Notes: a model not told the origin generated them from the letters alone. A stretch of DNA of 64,000 nt from Linnemannia elongata (GCA_036320915.1 JAXBDG010000024.1:124001-188000); one strand, 5' to 3'. Numbered from the stretch's first letter, positions 21,958-33,061 are shown. Translations and numbers: made by a program.

Positions 21958-23586
21958 AAAATCTTTTCCCATTTTTTTTTTTTTTTTGGGGGGGTCAAAT
22001 CACTTGAAAATCCCTAAGTGCATGTTTACTCCAAGGATCATCTGATTCACCCTTTAACAATTGTACTTTTTGTAGGGTTTAAATATGCTGAATAAACTGT
22101 TGTTGGTGTGTTGAAGTGCCTATTCGTAGCAGAGTTGGTGCAGCGGACGCACATTGTTATATTTTTAGATCCCACGTTCAATCCTTCATTGCTCCTCTTT
22201 TTTTTTTGCATGCTCGAATAACCTTTGGTGACATCCTTTTTAATACGAGACATCCATAGTTTGGCTTGGCTTCATGTACACAGTGTCTCTCAAGCTACAA
22301 GAGTAACTATCACACCCTTTGATATGTGCTAGACACGGTATTGTGTGTTTTTTTTGGTGATTTTATGTTTTTAAAGCTATACATTTTACATAACAAACGA
22401 GCACGCGTACTACCTGCACCATTGCCCTTCATAGACTCTACAATCCCCATTTGGCATTATTACCTTTGTTCTCTAGGTGTCACAGAACATTCACATTCTA
22501 CCTCTCTTGGATAGTTAGCTCTCAGTCTTCTACACTACCAACAACAAAAAGTAAAGCGAAAAACTGGAGGAGTAACGAAGTGTGGCGAGACGATAAGACA
22601 AGGAAATGAAGAGATAAGATCAACAAACAAGAAGAAATGCTGTTCGTTATTACAGAGGAGGTTATTTAGGTGCCATGGTACAGAGGGTGGAGACTAAGCG
22701 AGGGTGAGAAGCAGTTACCATTGTGAATGCGCGATTGCTGATGAAGGTAACGTGTGTAAGAAAACCTTCAGCGCAGAACTTTGTGTGTCATGTTCTTGAA
22801 AACCATAAGTGAGCACCTGAGAACAAGTGACTGAACAGGTGTGCAAGAGAGAAGATAAAAAGAGGGAAGAAGGAGAAGGAGAAGAAGAAGAGTGCACCAG
22901 TGAACAAGACAGAACGAGAGGAAGATAAGGAAGAAGCAGGTGAATGAATACGTGGCCAAGGGGATGAGGAAGAGTACGGTGTGAACTGTGTAAAAAACGA
23001 GATACTACAACGAGCCTAAAACCATGCTAGATACAACCTGCGAGCATCCATATGTGTTTGTAGGCACCAGGTTGAGGCGTTGGTTTGTCTAGAGGATCCT
23101 AGGATGTGGATTTAATTGACTAGGCATAGGATCTGGAGGCTAGTTCTAGTTACGAGACTGCATTAGATCTATTATCCTCACCCTACCTCAAGGCGATAGA
23201 GTGATCAGTGTCCTTGCAAGAGACTGCTTTGAAAAAAAGGGGCAAAAAATTGAAAAACGGCGAAGGGTACAGTCGCCGATTAGATGTGCGTATCAAATAC
23301 AGTCATTGCACCCAAACTCCGCTTAATGAGCCCAGGAGACCTTTCTGCTGGAACAATTTTTTTTTAGTCACATAATCGGAATGTAGAATTTCAAGCCCGA
23401 GCGGCCAGTAATTTTTGTTCAAAAAAAAGTCGACTATAATGAAAACAACAATCAATTCTCGTTTTCTTCCTAGTTCATTCTACATAGCGAAAAGCATTTT
23501 TTTTCTTTTTTCCTTTCTTGCTTCCTTCCTCCTCTGGCACATATTGATCCAACCCTATTCCATCATCACCCTTATTGCTCTCTCTC
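21958..23586. other. MULE left arm, non-coding
   Basis: No coding motif. Includes the tRNA-like site at 22128-22186, a purine-rich stretch 22545-22990, and T/C-rich sequence just before the protease start that probably serves as leader. Confidence 0.5.
22128..22186 (+). other. tRNA-like / Pol III promoter-like site
   Basis: TAGCAGAGTTGG fits the A-box consensus, and about 40 nt later GTTCAATCC resembles a B box. Acceptor and anticodon arms do not fold convincingly by eye, so not called a tRNA. May be a relic of a tRNA-derived SINE inside the MULE arm. Confidence 0.3.
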
Positions 23587-26500
23587 ATGGCGCCGCCGAT
23601 CCTTAGTTCGCAATGGCTTCGCCAAGCGACAGGCAGGGATATCATGGCTTTATTCAACGATCTCTCCTCATCGGCTCAAAATCACAGCAACTACGAATAC
23701 GTTAGCGAGATCAACCGTCTACTACACCAGATGATCCAATGGCTGGACAACAACTCCAGGGAGTACGACCGCCGATTTGCAGCCGACGTCAAGGATAGCC
23801 TTCTCAACACTAAAGGACTTACCAACAAGTCGTTTGAGATCACAGCCTTTAAGTTCCATTTCTACATCGGCAGTGCTCTCACACTTTCAGAGGAAGAGTA
23901 CCTTGACGACAACGCCATCGCTGTTTTGCTGAGAAACCTCCAGAATCGCCATAGCAATGGGGGGCGAAATCGGTTTATACAGGACTTTCTGCGTCAGGCG
24001 ATCGAGTCCACGGAGCGGCCAACACAGGAGATGGTTGGGTCATTTCAGTGGGACTGGATGAAGAAGGATATCTCCAGCGACTCTGTTGATCGAGCTTTTG
24101 GCATATACAACAGTAGGAGACATTGGTTTGTAGTCTGTATCGACTTTCAACAGCGCCAAGTCTTTGAAGGGGACTCTCTCAATTGGGGTATGCCCGTTCA
24201 TGTTCGCCAGGCAATCGTTCAATGGCTGGTTTCTGTTTTGCCAGATTCCGATGATTCTTCCATTCCTATGGATCGCCTGGAGGGATGGACATTTCATAAG
24301 CTGGACATGCCTCAGCAAGGGGGAGATAGTGGGTCTTGCGGTATTGTTGCTGCAAACGCCATTGAGTGTATTTTGGACCCAAAAGCGGCGCCTTGGACTC
24401 GACAAAAGCGAGTGTCGTTTCGTTTGAGACTTTTGAGAATGATGATGAACAACACATCCTTTGTAAGTACACCTTGAAGAGCCTCTTTTTAAATCATATT
24501 TACACCTTTCGTCCCTGTTTATTTTATGGATCGTTTCATTAACCTTTCGTCGTTATTAGACATCGGAGAGAGATTACTATCGCGGGATGCATGGTGGCCC
24601 TAGTTTCCCAAGAGCAAGCATGGACGATGCCATTGGAGATGAGCCTTTACTTCCAATTGGTAGTTGCAGCTGGCTCGAGAGCTTTCTTGCATCGCCTTGG
24701 TTTCCTGGCAAATTGCAGAGTGAAGACACCTCTTCGCCTTCTTCTCTTCCCATTCGTACTACTTCTTCTCCTCCTTCTTCTCATTCTCCTCCATCTTCTC
24801 CTCCTCCTTCCTCTTCTTCTCCTCCTCCAACTTCTCCTTCTCCTTCCTCCCCTCCTTCCTCCCCTCCTCCTTCTCCTCCTCCAACTTCTCCTCCTCCTTC
24901 TCCTCCTCCTTCTCCTCCTCCTTCTCCTCCTCCTTCTCCTCCTCCTTCTTCTCCTTCCTCTCATTATCCCTCCTCTCTTCCTTCTACTCCCTCCTCCCCC
25001 CCCTCTCCCCCCTCTCCTTCCTCTCCCTCCTGTTTTTCCCCTCCACCTGGCTTAGACCTGCATCTTTATGACCCTTTTACTTCTTCCAGTCGTGCATCAT
25101 CGCCTTATGGAGTATCATCCAATTTGATATCTGTTCCGTCATGGCCAGCTAAAGCTATTCCCGCAATGACAGATGCCATTATTGCTCTGTTATCTGACTC
25201 TACGTCGGCCCCGGTCTTGTCTTCTCTGTCCCCATCCATCAGCTCAGCCTTGTCAAATGTTCTGCTTGGTAACTCTGGCTCAACCTCGGCATCTGAAGCC
25301 GATGACGCTGAGTGGGACGATTGGGTTCCTTATAAAGGCTGTACGTTTGCGTCCAAGGCTGAGGCAACAACTCGCATCACGGAGTGGGCCCTTCGCAAAG
25401 GATTCAAGATTACTCGCGGCAGTAAAAAGCAACGCAGATATGGATATTACCGTAGGTGGAGATTTTCTGCCGATAGCTAGTATGTTGGCATGGTTGTTGA
25501 TTTTATTAATTTCAATCTAATTTTCCTTCTCCCTTTCCCTCCAATTTTAGAAATCTACTTGTGCGAGTGTGGGGAGAACAAGAGGAACAAGCAAGGGAAA
25601 CAGTCAAAGAAGAGCAACTGTCCAGTATGCGTGCGAGTTGGCACCAACCATGATGGTAGCTCCTTTATCATCTCTTTGGATATCGACCACCATTCCCATC
25701 CACTCGATACTGGATTGTCTGTTCTTTCTTCCGCGCGTCACTTGCCTTCTGGAATCCAAGCCTCCATTCGCCGGTGGGTTGCTGCCGGATTTGGAGCCAC
25801 TATCTGTCGACAACTCGCTCAAATGTACCACCCCGGTATTCAAATCGACCAGCGAGTCTTCAACAACCTTCTCTACCGCAACCGCGGTCTTCGCCCCGAT
25901 CAGTCCGCAGCCTTTAAGAATCAGTCACAGGCGGATCAGATCATCAACCATCTGAATAGCCTCAAAGACAGCGATCCTAACTGGTACTACTCCAAGGATG
26001 TCGACCCAGAAACCGGCAGGCTACGACGAGTATTCTGGATGTCACCACCACAGAGACAGCTGTACCGTCGGTATCGGGATTTTGTGCAGACAGATAACAC
26101 CTCCTTGACGAACGTGTTCAACATGCCGCTCACTCTCTTCGTCGTGATGGATTCAAATCGCCATACCCGAGTCGTTGCCGCTGCATTGTCTGTGGGAGAG
26201 ACCATACAAGACTATAGTTGGGCGTTGGAGCACCTTTTGGAGGCTACCAAGGATGCCTTAGGCTGCCCTTTGCCTCCTATTGTGATTATGAGCGATGAGG
26301 ACCTTGCTCTCAATGCCGCTATGACCAACCTACTTAAGGGCACAATCGTGTTTAATTGTCTCTGGCACATCGCAGTGAAGAACGTACCCAAGAACATCCG
26401 TCCCATCCTCAAGCGCCGCCAGTATAACAAGTTTATTTCTCGGTTTTGGTTGGCTCAAAAGGCCCTAACCCAGGAGGAGTTTGACGAACGATGGAAGGTG

Positions 26501-28468
26501 CTGATGGGCGATTACGGAAAGGACGACCAGGCTCGGTACCACCTTTACAAGCTACATGAGAACCGGGATCGATGGGTTCGATATTCCGTCGAACGATGCT
26601 TTACCAACAACACACAGGCGACGGGAGGCGTAGAGAAGGTCCATCACCTTATCAAAACTCATTTGCACGGCAAGAGAACCCATCTTCTGGGCGTCTTCCA
26701 TGGTGTTCAGCAGCGAGCCAACAGAGAGACCACCAAATCCGACAGCTTGCAGGCGTACAGGAACAAGCACATCAAGCGGCCAGATGCTTACGCCCATGCC
26801 ATGTTCCCATTGGTCCGGTCCATCAATGGCAGATATCTTTCTCCATATGCTTGCGATAAAATGGAGGCAGCCATGGCAGCAGTCTCGCTACTGCTTACTC
26901 AACGCTTGCCCGAGCAGGACTGGTCCCCCACCTCACCGTCTAAAGCCGCCTCCATTAGCAAGGCATCAAACCCGATCGTCTCCAAGTCTACACACGCCAA
27001 GGCCACCAAGACCAGAAGCGACAAGAAGGCTACCAGAGCCAGACATGGTGGAGACGATGATGGATTTAGCATGGACGATACAGGGGAACTGCTCAGCAGC
27101 AACGATCGTCCCTTGCTTGAAGAATCTGTGACTAGGATTCTTTCCACAAGTCGCTGTGAGATAACGAGGCAGAGGCAGGAGATAGGGGCAGAGACGAGAG
27201 CATCCGGCAACACAATAACCAACAAAAATATGGAGGCAACGATGGCTAAGCAAAGGGCAGAGGCCGAGGCAGAGGAGGAGGACAAAGCGATGGCGCGTCA
27301 GTTGGTGGATTACAAGCCCGATACCATTGATCCATATTCATTCCAGTCTTTTGTCAAGGAGATCGGGCAGGAACGCATTGGTGGTGTCTTCGAGGTGACC
27401 TCCTGGATCAATCCTATATTGCTCCAAAGGGTAATTCTATTGATGGATGGGTCTCATATCTGCACATGCCGTAGCCTCCAGAACGCTGGACTTGTCTGTG
27501 CTCACTTCTTTGCCACGATGGTATTCTCGGATGAGAGCCGATACCATATTGGGCTTATCAATCGTCGATGGTTTCTGGAGAAATGGCAGGATGACGTTCG
27601 ATTAGAATCGGATATCAAGAACGAGCCATTTGTCCATGCCAAAAGCCAATTGAACGCACCGTTGGGTATCCTGCCCGCCAAGAAGTTTATGGACTCTTAC
27701 CTGGAGGTCTTCCCAACCCAGCGACATGCTATCAGGCCACCGGTTTCTGAAGCGATCAAAGAGCGAAGAGTCGACATGATTGATGAAGCGTTGCGGAGCA
27801 TTCGAGCGAACGCAGTCAAAGGCGATCAAGGATCCTGCGACCGAGCCCTAAAGAAGGTGTTCAGATTTTGCTCGATCAAGGCCAGCGAGAAAGCCCCTTC
27901 ACCAGGTGACAGCTCCGATTTGGACGACACGGAGGAATCTGCAAGCGGTTCGCATAAGGAGATGGATAGTCATGTCAGGGAGAGCAGCAGCAGCAACACC
28001 GACACAACCAACGACACCCACAGCGGCGGCGACAGCAACTATTCCGAAAGCAGTGGCGAAGAGAGTAGTTACGATTCGGGCGATAGTGACAAGGATGGAT
28101 CAGGTTGGATAGATCCTGCTGAACTCGTTCTTGGCTGTCGCTTCGACCTTACCAACAAAGACAGCAGCAGTAGGAGACAAAGGTCAAAAGAGCAGGGAGC
28201 AGAGTGTATCAGAGACCCACACCGTGTTGTAGGAAAGGGAAGGACCAAGGGCAAACGGAACAAGCACAGGGCCGAAATCATTTCCGACATGAACAAGGGA
28301 AAAATGCCGTTTAGTGGGTCTAACAAACGGAAGTGGAGCAATGACTCCGATGGAGAGATTGCAGTGATAAAGCGACCTTCCCACTGCTCGCTTTGTGGGA
28401 TGCCTGGGCATAATAGAGCTACTTGTCTATCAAAAAAGGCATGTCAGCTTGAGGAGAAGAGAATATAA
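23587..28468 (+). CDS. fused Ulp1-type protease and MULE transposase, three exons
   Basis: Exons 23587-24462, 24560-25451 and 25551-28468 (GT-AG introns of 97 and 99 nt, phases 0 and 1) give one frame of 1561 residues. Residues 1-292: C48/Ulp1-like cysteine protease with the His in RRHWFVVCIDF, Asp in FEGDSLNWG, Gln in DMPQQGGDSG and Cys in DSGSCGIV. Residues about 330-450: Pro/Ser-rich linker from TCC repeats. About 545-637: FAR1/WRKY-GCM1-type DNA-binding region ending HHSHPL; intron 2 splits it, which supports the join. MULE catalytic region: Asp in FVVMDSN (about 786), Asp in IMSDEDLAL (838), CLWH (860), Glu in TGGVEKVHH (950). SWIM finger CTCRSLQ...CAHF at about 1226-1243; acidic/Ser stretch; terminal CCHC knuckle CSLCGMPGHNRATC. 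Protease and transposase may alternatively be separate transcripts. Confidence 0.85.
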
Positions 28469-29072
28469 TCTTAATAAACATGGCGACACATTTATTTCTT
28501 ACGTTTTGAACACAGGTTTTTGCTCTGAAGGCCAAAAAAAAAGTGATCGTTTTTTTGTAACTTGTCCTGTGAGTGACATCCTTAACTTTTCAGCATATCA
28601 TAGTAAGGCTATATAAATGATAACACAAGTAGGGGATGTGTGTCTTCAAGAAAAGCTGAGAACCATTGTCACACTTGACGATGAGGGAGTATTGTTTGGG
28701 AGTGTGAAGCTGCAAGTCAGTGAAGGTGAAGTTTTGACGGTGTCGATTTTATTTCATTTTCTTTGCAGTGCTTGTCTAAGAGATGTTGGTTGAGGGAGTG
28801 CGAGATAAAGAGTACAGAGGGAGAGTCATTAAGGAGAGTATCAGGTGGAAAGTAGGAATGTGAAAGGAAGGTGAAAAAGGGTAAGGAGAGTGTGGAAAGG
28901 GTAGGAAGTAGGAAAAGAGCGCTTTTTGGGACAGGATGGAATACTTGGAACCAAGACAAAGTGCATTAAGAGAGTTGTTAGATGAAAGTCGGAGAGAGGG
29001 TTATCTCTATATGCAAACATTGCAATAAAAGGATGCTGTTTCGCTTTTACTAAAGTTGTTGACATTTTTCGG
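28469..29072. other. MULE right arm, non-coding
   Basis: 3' flank of the transposase gene, purine-rich from about 28680. No gene recognised. Confidence 0.5.
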
Positions 29073-29190
29073 GAAAAATTTACACGGTGTAGAAGCCGGG
29101 GACTGTACAAAACATATGAAATAGATTTTTACAGCCCCCGACGGACTGTAAATCGGAGTGTACGGCACCGGGCGTCAAAAAGTATCATCC
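29073..29190 (-). repeat. MULE terminal inverted repeat, right
   Basis: Reverse complement of the left repeat; ends at 29190 just before an A run. Confidence 0.92.
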
Positions 29191-29211
29191 AAAAAAAAAA
29201 AAAAAAAAAAA

Positions 29212-29226
29212 CCTATACCAATCGAC
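29212..29226. repeat. target-site duplication of the truncated LINE, right copy
   Basis: Sits after the second half of the poly(A) tail (29191-29211), about 8.1 kb from its partner because the MULE lies between. Confidence 0.85.
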
Positions 29227-29374
29227 CCTTGCCTACTTTTTCCTACGCATCTCTCCAATTTCAATATATAACATTCAGTCAGATTCTTACATCTCTTCCA
29301 TCCTCTGTACATATAGCCCATATATCTAATACCCTCTCCTATCTCCCAAAACCTTCCCCAATCCAGTACAAAAA

Positions 29375-29563
29375 ATGAGACTCCAGCTTTTGTTCATCAC
29401 CGTCGTCCTTTTCGGCTTTGTAGCTGCCGCTCCGGCCCCACTCGCATTCCCATTCGGCGCCGTATTCGATTCACTCCCCCCCCCTATCAACGGCATCGGC
29501 GCACTCGCCGGCGGTGGCGCCCCCGCCAAATCCATCGACGCCCCCGCCGCTGCCGATATTTAG
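29375..29563 (+). CDS. small secreted protein, 62 aa
   Basis: Starts MRLQLLFITVVLFGFVAAAP: a signal peptide with probable cleavage after VAA. The mature part is about 44 residues, rich in Ala, Pro and Gly, and has no cysteine. Function unknown. A TATA-like site (ATATATAA, about 29263-29270) lies about 105 bp upstream. The transcript-like unit ends in a run of about 25 A (29736-29760), and CCTATACACCAATC follows, close to CCTATACCAATC at 29212. The gene may therefore be a retroposed mRNA copy (inference). The retained TATA-like site argues against that. Confidence 0.6.
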   Translation: MRLQLLFITVVLFGFVAAAPAPLAFPFGAVFDSLPPPINGIGALAGGGAPAKSIDAPAAADI

Positions 29564-29730
29564 GAGGGTCGTGGCACAAGACACGCCTTTCTCTAAAATC
29601 CAGTCAAGGAATGGTCTCTCATTTCAAGGACTTTCACTGATTTTGTGCCAATGTCATTCAGGAAGCTGGAATTATGACTATCCTAAGAAAATATATTTTA
29701 TTTGTGCACAGTAAAGAAAAAAAAGTTTTA

Positions 29731-29761
<31 letters not shown>

Positions 29762-29849
29762 CTATACACCAATCTTCAAGATCTTCACAGCCACACAAGA
29801 TTACCTACCGAAACCCTTTCAAGAGTCTCAAACTCTTTAGTAAAATATC

Positions 29850-30209
29850 ATGGTCCGTCTAGTCATCTTCGCCTTGGTCCCACTCGTTCTCGGTATGATC
29901 TTTGTGGATCCAGATATTGTGCCTTTCAACCAAAATGATGTAAAAAATTAACCACTAATCCAGCTGTGAGCGGGGTTTGCATGTGTGTGGAACAAAAATG
30001 TTGTCCTGAATAGCTGGCTAATCGGGGTTTAGTGGCCAAAACAAAACATTTTATGTGAAATGCCCAATAAGAGCTGCTGGGACCAATCTAATGGCAAAGA
30101 GGTGGTGTGCCAAAGTACCTCAGATCCTTGCCCACCGGGCTTCAGACCTGTCTATTATAACGACCCGTACCCTTGCGCCAATGGCCAGAGATGCTGCATT
30201 ATAGGATAA
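29850..30209 (+). pseudogene. cysteine-rich small secreted protein gene split by a MITE
   Basis: The first 22 codons encode a signal peptide (MVRLVIFALVPLVLG...) and reach GAT at 29915. A MITE (29917-30067) with duplicated TA then brings in-frame stops. Beyond it the frame resumes at KSCWDQSNG and runs to TAA at 30207-30209. The uninterrupted ancestor would be about 68 residues with six cysteines, including a terminal CC pair, a common layout for fungal secreted effector-like proteins. The insert plus one TA is 153 nt, a multiple of three, and GT (29919) and AG (30070-30071) sit at its edges. Removal as an intron is conceivable though the donor GTGCCT is weak. Function of the intact protein unknown. 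Confidence 0.75.
29917..30067 (+). mobile_element. MITE copy 1 (Tc1/mariner-type, TA target)
   Basis: 151 bp from TTGTGCCTTTC to GAAATGCCCAA, flanked by TA on both sides (29915-29916, 30068-30069). The ends form an imperfect inverted repeat. Three other copies are in the window. Confidence 0.85.
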
Positions 30210-30367
30210 TAGCAACACGCTCAAAGGGACATTTTGCAACCTCGCTTCATCAACAACCCTTTGGAACCCCTCCCGCAAGCGAAGTGTGTCTAGTATATGA
30301 TTATTATGCACCCCCTGTTTTCATACGTCCCCCATTTTTCTAAAGGGGTCATTAAAATTTTCGGCCT

Positions 30368-30505
30368 TAATGTTAAACCTTGATGCTGTTCATTGGTTTT
30401 CTCCCTTTGGTGTTGTCCCTTGTGTTGTCACTTAATGATGTCACTTGGTGTCGTCCCTTGATGTTGTTAAATGGTGTCGTCCATCGGTGTGGTTCATTGA
30501 AGCTG
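30368..30505. repeat. GTTGTCC-type degenerate repeat, second block
   Basis: Runs of CCTTTGGTGTTGTCC, GTTGTCACTTAATG and similar, like 19901-20420. As there, it stands next to a 28S rRNA fragment. Confidence 0.65.
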
Positions 30506-30509
30506 TCCA

Positions 30510-30612
30510 ACGTTTACTGAATTCTGCTTCAGTATGATAGAAATAGCCGACATGAAGGATCAAAAAGCAACGTCGCTATGAACACTTGGCCGCTAAAAGC
30601 TAGTTATCCCTG
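30510..30612 (-). rRNA. antisense 28S rRNA scrap 2
   Basis: Matches the inner part of the 18789-19110 fragment: GCTTACTGAATTCTGCTTCAGTA-type block and AGCAACGTCGCTATGAAC. Non-functional. Confidence 0.75.
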
Positions 30613-31429
30613 TTGATAAGCAGAAAAAGGCAAAGTAAAGATTAGTAAAATATCAGGATGACAATTGGTTAGGCAACAAACAGTAAAGTGACACATGGGA
30701 CAATGGCAGGGCACTTTGTGAGTGATAGATCGACAGCACCCTTGAGTCTTGCCTCGGCTCCCTTGAAATTTTCTTCGAGTAACCATGATCGAGCCATTTC
30801 ATCTTATTTTTTTTCACATCATACCCTGCATTGTGTTACCCCTTCTGACATTCCTCCCATCTCTCCCGTGTTCGTGATACTCTGAATGAAAGGGGGACCT
30901 CACCGAAGAACCCAAATCGTATGAACTGTAAGAACTATGTGTCTTGCTTGCTCACTTGAGAGCAGTTGATACATAAGATTAGGGTCGCAGTATTATAGAA
31001 TTTTCTTCTGCTCCGCCTCCCATCCACCAGCTCCTACTACCACGCTTCTACTTCACCCTCCTGTACATTTATTAGTATAAATACCCACCTTTTCTTGTAC
31101 CAAATAACGGGATATTCTCTGTTCTCTTTCACTTTCCCTTGATACTTTTGTCTCCTCCTTGTCTTTCTCTTGCATCCTTCTTTTGCTCATTCCCTCATTC
31201 ACTCTCTCTTGCTCTATTGCTATTACAATTAGGGTCTGTCATCCTTCATATCTTTATCCGTGTCATTGAACACGTTTCAACATCGCTGGCGTGCTGCCCA
31301 TCCTCTTCATATCATTCCTTCCTCCTTATCTCTTTCTTTTCCACATATTACCTTCGCTACCGCACCTTCTTGTGACCCATCATCAATCTACTCGTCATCA
31401 TCCCCGTCACGGTCCCGTTCTGCAGCGTT
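30613..31429 (+). promoter_or_regulatory. duplicated promoter/leader of the first F-box/LRR gene
   Basis: Homologous over its length to 33260-34030. A TATA-like TATAAATA at 31076-31083 is followed by a long pyrimidine-rich leader. Open frames in this leader are conserved in both copies only because the whole segment is duplicated. Confidence 0.55.
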
Positions 31430-33061
31430 ATAACTAAGACATCCCGGACACATCCCCTCGACCTATATGAGATTCGCTCAATAATTGCCATCAGTCTTGG
31501 CCTTAAAGACCTCGCATCCTGTGCGCGAGTGAATCAGGAATGGAACGACTCATTTACCCCGCCACTCTACAATTCCGTCGTGTTGTCAAGACCTGGCCTC
31601 AGCATGGAATCTTTCGAGAGAAACAAGCACTTTGTACAACGACTGAAAATAGAGAACTCTGCCTATGGAGAACTATCATCGACATCTGCAAAAGACCAAG
31701 TAATTTCTAGCGTCATGACCAATTCGAATTTAGTCATTCTGGACTTGGATAACAATTCGATCGGACACAGAGCTCAGGCGCTGTCAGAGGCACTCAAGAC
31801 CAACTCGACTCTAACCACTTTGAAGTTGCAGGGCAACTCAATTGGACCCCACGCAGCTCAAGCGTTGTCTGAGGCACTCAAGACCAACTCGATTCTGACC
31901 ACTTTGGACTTGGGAAACCAAACCACTGTGGGCGGGGAACCCAACTCGATCGGAGACATCGGAGCTCAGGCGCTGTCTGAGACACTCAAGATCAACTCGA
32001 CCCTAACCTATTTGAACTTGGGCGGCAACTCGATCGGACCCAACGGAGCTCAAGCGCTGTCTGAGGCACTCAAAACCAACTCGACTCTGACCACTTTGGA
32101 CTTGGGGAACGAAGCCACTGAGGACTGGAGGGTCAACTCGATCGAAGACAATGGAGCTCAGGCGCTGTCTGAGGCACTCAAGGCCAACTCGACTCTGACC
32201 ACTTTGATCTTGGATACCAACTCGATCGGAGACAACGGAGCTCAGGTGCTATCCGAGGCAGTCAAGATTAACTCGACACTCACCACTTTGGATTTGTGGT
32301 GTAACTCGATCAGAGTCAACGGAGCTCAGGCGCTGTCCGAAGCAATCAAGATCAACTTGACTCTGACTACTTTGAATTTGGGGAGCAACTCGATCGGAGA
32401 CAACGGAGCTCAGGCGTTGTCCGAGGCAATCAAGACCACTTCGACTCTGACCACTTTTACCATTTCGGTCAACTCGATCGGACCCAATGGAGCTCAGGCG
32501 CTGTCTGAGGCAATCAAGATCAACTCGACTCTAACTACTTTGGATTTGGGGATCAACTCGATCGGAGACAACGGAGCTCAGGCGCTGTCTGAGGCAATCA
32601 AGACCAACTCGACTCTGATCGATTTGGATTTGTGGGGCACCTCGATCGCACCCAATGGAGCTCAGGCGCTGTCTGAGGCAATCAAGACCAATTCGATTCT
32701 GACCAGTTTGAACTTGTCGAACAACTCGATCGGATCCAACGGAGCTCAAGCGCTGTCTGAGGCACTCAAGATCAACTCAACTCTAACTAATTTGTACTTG
32801 GATGACAACTCGATCGGAGACAACGGAGCTCAGGCGCTGTCTGAGGCTATTAAAACCAACTCGACTCTGACCACTTTGAAGATTTCGGGCAACTTGATCG
32901 GAGACAACGGAGCTGAGGCGCTGTCCGAAGCAATCAAGACCAACTCGACTCTGACCATTTTGGATATAGGGAGCAACTCGATCGGACCCAATGGAGCACA
33001 GGCGCTATCTGAGGCACTCAGGACCAACTCGACTGTATTCATTATTGGCTTAAACTGTTAA
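31430..33061 (+). CDS. F-box/LRR protein, copy 1, ancestral start codon lost
   Basis: Sixteen or so 28-residue repeats of ribonuclease-inhibitor type (NSTLTTLDLxxNSIGDNGAQALSEALKT), encoded by an 84-bp unit, preceded by an F-box-like region (LYEIRSIIAISLGLKDLASCARVNQEW). By alignment with the paralogue at 34031, the start should be at 31430, but it reads ATA there instead of ATG. The frame is open from 31430 to the stop (543 codons). The first in-frame ATG is at 31604, after the F-box. Either a pseudogene, a gene using an upstream exon or non-AUG start, or a shorter protein with LRRs only. Otherwise a candidate SCF adaptor or recognition protein; ligand unknown. Confidence 0.7.
   Translation: MTKTSRTHPLDLYEIRSIIAISLGLKDLASCARVNQEWNDSFTPPLYNSVVLSRPGLSMESFERNKHFVQRLKIENSAYGELSSTSAKDQVISSVMTNSNLVILDLDNNSIGHRAQALSEALKTNSTLTTLKLQGNSIGPHAAQALSEALKTNSILTTLDLGNQTTVGGEPNSIGDIGAQALSETLKINSTLTYLNLGGNSIGPNGAQALSEALKTNSTLTTLDLGNEATEDWRVNSIEDNGAQALSEALKANSTLTTLILDTNSIGDNGAQVLSEAVKINSTLTTLDLWCNSIRVNGAQALSEAIKINLTLTTLNLGSNSIGDNGAQALSEAIKTTSTLTTFTISVNSIGPNGAQALSEAIKINSTLTTLDLGINSIGDNGAQALSEAIKTNSTLIDLDLWGTSIAPNGAQALSEAIKTNSILTSLNLSNNSIGSNGAQALSEALKINSTLTNLYLDDNSIGDNGAQALSEAIKTNSTLTTLKISGNLIGDNGAEALSEAIKTNSTLTILDIGSNSIGPNGAQALSEALRTNSTVFIIGLNC

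Larger units (their letters stand above)
21840..29190 (+). mobile_element. Mutator-like DNA transposon (MULE) with long terminal inverted repeats
   Basis: 7351 bp, framed by inverted repeats and by A runs on both sides, so the insertion lies inside the poly(A) tail of the LINE fragment. The flanking A runs are compatible with the 9-bp duplication usual for MULEs but cannot prove its length. Carries one spliced gene (23587-28468) on the plus strand. Long non-coding arms of about 1.6 kb (left) and 0.6 kb (right) contain nothing I can name apart from a tRNA-like site. Confidence 0.9.

Noticed and set aside
24591..25055. Leucine-rich and arginine-rich frames over the TCC repeat tract
   Set aside because: Other frames of the Pro/Ser-rich linker of the MULE protein; they have no independent support.
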